Notes under the pieces: generated by a model
What the model saw: only the letters and a program-made list of their open reading frames with translations
What the model was told of the DNA's origin: nothing
The model's database searches: none
Shown here: one piece after another, positions 61,613-64,000 of the stretch
Numbering within the stretch: position 1 is the first letter of the stretch
How the letters are laid out: every line of letters begins with the position of its first letter
Translations under genes and position numbers: made by a program
From: Domibacillus mangrovi
GTDB lineage: Bacteria > Bacillota > Bacilli > Bacillales > Domibacillaceae
Assembly: GCF_001906925.1 (NCBI RefSeq)
Contig: NZ_MRWQ01000001.1
Coordinates: 478,012 to 542,011, forward strand
Length of the DNA: 64,000 nucleotides
Reading direction: 5' to 3'

Positions 61613-64000
61613 CTACCTTCCTTTTTTCCAATAATTAGAGTATAACATGGCGGGATTTTTTTGCACATTTTTACGTAAGCTTCGATAACCTCTTTGAAAA
61701 TCTTTTTTATTTCCTTTGGCATACCTATCTAACTTCTTCATATTTCTTAGCATATAATCGTGGTAAGCGTTAGGATGTCTTCCTTGGTGTCTCATTCGCT
61801 TTTTATTCCAACCAGCATCCAAATCTAAATCGTATTTATTAGCTATTTTTTGAAACTGTTTTGTATACCTCTTACTTTTATTAGTGGCAAAGTGGTGTAC
61901 TTGAAATGGTTTTTTCTTTATGCTTTTTATACCCGCTTTAGCAACTTTGAATTTGCCTCCACCGATAGCGCCCATTGCTGCTGCTCCAGCAACGCCTTGC
62001 CAGCCTTTCCCACTCTTATAAGCTTTATAACCACTATACGCCGCAAATCCAGCATTAACCACTAACCAAGCGACGTTGCCATCTGGATCAGACATCATAA
62101 CCGGGTTACTGCTAGCATATGCATAACCATTCTGTGTTTTTGGGTCGTTCGTATCGCCGCCTTCTGGATCAGGAGAAAGAAAGACGCCCTCTGTCGGCTG
62201 GTAGTAGCGCGCAATTAGGTAATATAGTTTTGTTTCGTCATCATACCGGTATCCTTTGTAGCGGATCTTATTTTCGACTGCCATTGTACCGCTTTGCGAC
62301 AAAATATTGCCCCACGCATCGTACGTATAAGACGCAACCACAGTACCCGATGCATTCGTTAAGCCGGTAATTTCTTTTAGCACATTATACGTGTAGTAAT
62401 AGTTTTGCCCGCCCTTGGTCATCACCAGCGGGAAGCCATCCGGATCATACAGATATTCGGCTGTAATATTGCCGGCTGTATCTGTTTCAAATAGGACATT
62501 GATACCTTGGCCATAATGATAGTTTGTCGTCTGGCCGCCAGCGGTCTTGCTGACTCGGCGCCCCTCATCATCATATTTAAATGTGGCGACAGTTACGCCC
62601 GCATTTGTTTTAATATCCGTGAGCTGGTCAAATTTATTATACACATACGTGTACTGGCTGTCCTTGGTCCGGTTGCCATTGCTGTCATACGTATAGGCCT
62701 GTCCACCACCCACCGTTTTTAACTGATTGTTGGCATCATAGGTATAAGCCGTGGTCGTAGTGACCCCATTTTTGACAGTCGTTTTGCTTTCCCGGTTGCC
62801 GACGGCGTCATAGACATAGGATTCAGACAGCTGGGCAGAATCAATGGATTGTGTTTCCAGCTGATTAGTTTTGTCATACGTAAACGCCTTGTTGCCGGAA
62901 GAAGAAGTAACCGCATTTATATTTCCGTTTAAGTCGTAACCCAGTGATTCGTCTAAAAGAACGGTCGTTCCTTTGGTCACTTTCAGCGTTTTCATCTGCT
63001 GCGCATTATCGTACGTATAATCGGTCCAGATTCCGTTTACATATCTTCGCTGTTTTGGCTCCCCGGTTGGGTAATAGTCATAGGCTCCTTGAACGGCACC
63101 ATTCCGGTACACATTTTTCAACCGGTCCGCTGGATCAAAGGCAAGACGCTGGGTAAAGAAAGCAGCTCCCGACATCCCTTTAATATCTGTTAGTGTTTCA
63201 GTGACTGAATAGCCATATTCAATGGCCTGCTGCTCTTTTGTAACGGTTTTCAGCTTATCAGCCTTGTCATACGTAAGGCTCGTAATCTTCTGGTCTTCTC
63301 CGTTTTGGATTACGGTAGTGTTTCCATTTTTATCATACTCGTAATGCCATTTTAAATACCCATTAATACGGATATCCGTTGGTTGGCTGTTGGCATCATA
63401 GTCGGTTTTGACAATCGCACCATCCGGCTTTGTCTCGGTTGTCATATTGCCGAGCGCATCGTATCCATAGATAGTCTTCTGTCCAAGTGGCTCTTCCCTT
63501 GACATAAACTGGTTTTGATTGTTATAGTCCATTGTTGTCGTATAGCCGCGCGGATTGGTAATAGTTTTTAAATTCCCGTTATCATCATATACATACGAAG
63601 TTTTATTCCCTTTTTCATCGACTGCCGATTTCAGTCGTTCCTGCTCGTCGTAATCGAACGTAACTTTATTTCCTTTTGGATCGGTTACTTCTTTTGCGTT
63701 TCCGTATTTGTCATTGATAATCGATGTTTTCCGTCCAAGCGCATCGGAAAACTTGTTGGCGTAGTTTTGCATCGCATCATATTCATAGGTTTCTGCCACT
63801 CCGCCTGGAGGCGTCATTGTTTTTACATTTCCATATGGTTCATAGTACGTATATGTTGTTTCTTCATTCAGCGGATTAATTTCCTTAATCACATCTCCAT
63901 ACGCATTGTATTGGTATGTCATTGTGCCATCCACATCGGTAACGGTTAGCGGCTGGCTAAAGTTATTATACGTGTAAGAAACTTTATAGCCGAGTGGGTC
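61613..64000 (-). CDS. Rhs/WapA-type YD-repeat polymorphic toxin, C-terminal part
   Basis: 795 C-terminal residues are visible, and the gene starts beyond position 64000. Residues 1 to about 590 are tandem YD repeats (YDxxGN, YTYDNNGNL-type units) that form the beta-cocoon shell. The Rhs core closure follows: YRYDDETKLYYLIARYYQPTEGVFLSPDPEG and YAYASSNPVMMSDPDG. The variable tip (about 150 residues) has a glycine/alanine linker and an HNH/AHH-like nuclease with VHHFATN, DLDLDAGWNKKRMRHQGRHPNAYHDYML. The toxin is presumably delivered to neighbouring cells. The export route cannot be seen because the N terminus is absent. Confidence 0.88.
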   Translation of the reverse strand, partial: DPLGYKVSYTYNNFSQPLTVTDVDGTMTYQYNAYGDVIKEINPLNEETTYTYYEPYGNVKTMTPPGGVAETYEYDAMQNYANKFSDALGRKTSIINDKYGNAKEVTDPKGNKVTFDYDEQERLKSAVDEKGNKTSYVYDDNGNLKTITNPRGYTTTMDYNNQNQFMSREEPLGQKTIYGYDALGNMTTETKPDGAIVKTDYDANSQPTDIRINGYLKWHYEYDKNGNTTVIQNGEDQKITSLTYDKADKLKTVTKEQQAIEYGYSVTETLTDIKGMSGAAFFTQRLAFDPADRLKNVYRNGAVQGAYDYYPTGEPKQRRYVNGIWTDYTYDNAQQMKTLKVTKGTTVLLDESLGYDLNGNINAVTSSSGNKAFTYDKTNQLETQSIDSAQLSESYVYDAVGNRESKTTVKNGVTTTTAYTYDANNQLKTVGGGQAYTYDSNGNRTKDSQYTYVYNKFDQLTDIKTNAGVTVATFKYDDEGRRVSKTAGGQTTNYHYGQGINVLFETDTAGNITAEYLYDPDGFPLVMTKGGQNYYYTYNVLKEITGLTNASGTVVASYTYDAWGNILSQSGTMAVENKIRYKGYRYDDETKLYYLIARYYQPTEGVFLSPDPEGGDTNDPKTQNGYAYASSNPVMMSDPDGNVAWLVVNAGFAAYSGYKAYKSGKGWQGVAGAAAMGAIGGGKFKVAKAGIKSIKKKPFQVHHFATNKSKRYTKQFQKIANKYDLDLDAGWNKKRMRHQGRHPNAYHDYMLRNMKKLDRYAKGNKKDFQRGYRSLRKNVQKNPAMLYSNYWKKGR

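Noticed and set aside
55076..64000. CRISPR array or tRNA gene in the accessory region
   Set aside because: The repeats have irregular spacing and no unique spacers of constant length; no cloverleaf sequence was seen.

Overview
The window is chromosomal DNA from an endospore-forming member of the Bacillaceae. The evidence is a small acid-soluble spore protein gene (sspI), tRNA-dependent T-box leaders on pheST and thrS, and a gene order that largely follows the Bacillus subtilis chromosome: pheT-pheS-ysgA-sspI, then infC-rpmI-rplT, thrS, dnaI-dnaB-nrdR, gapB/speD, coaE-mutM-polA, phoPR, citZ-icd-mdh, pyk-pfkA, accDA-ytsJ-dnaE, nrnA/ytpI/ytoI, argGH, ytxK-tpx, thiI-nifS, ezrA-hisJ-ytsP-rpsD. I cannot fix the genus from sequence alone. 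Lineage-specific departures from B. subtilis order include asnB between sspI and the M42 peptidase gene, a FadR-type regulator gene inside the ytsJ-accDA operon, and an EcsC-family gene beside ytxK.

Positions 1-55,075 are core genome, mostly on the minus strand. The blocks are: translation (pheST, rRNA/tRNA methyltransferase, infC-rpmI-rplT, thrS, rpsD); replication and repair (dnaI, dnaB, polA, mutM, dnaE, nrdR); central carbon metabolism (gapB, citZ, icd, mdh, pyk, pfkA, ytsJ, accDA); arginine synthesis (argGH); phosphate signalling (phoPR); and sulfur/thiouridine chemistry (thiI-nifS). Regulation is readable in many places: two T-boxes with antiterminator and terminator elements, an L20-type attenuator before infC, two CcpN-like boxes before gapB, a cre-like box just upstream of the pfkA promoter, a palindrome suited to the operon's own FadR-type regulator before ytsJ, a Rex/FNR-like box before a universal stress protein gene, and a foldable leader that could hide the speD ribosome-binding site. 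A 190-bp, hairpin-packed, apparently non-coding element lies between ytpI and ytoI.

Positions 55,076-59,700 are accessory. They look like a decayed prophage or satellite next to rpsD, with a possible integrase tail, an XtrA-like gene, an ArpU-like late regulator, pieces resembling terminase small subunit, and a 500-bp region of repeated motifs. Embedded in it is an AT-rich three-gene operon encoding a GHKL ATPase, a STAS-like (DUF4325-type) protein and a PIN-domain nuclease. I read this as a partner-switch-controlled nuclease, possibly anti-phage, and it is the best candidate here for an undescribed system.

Positions 59,700-64,000 hold the 3' part of a large Rhs/WapA-type YD-repeat polymorphic toxin gene ending in an HNH/AHH-like nuclease tip, followed by its putative immunity gene. 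Downstream are the debris of earlier toxin exchange: an IS6-family transposase tail that cuts into an older toxin tip, a probable immunity gene for that tip, and a 69-bp scar matching the Rhs core.
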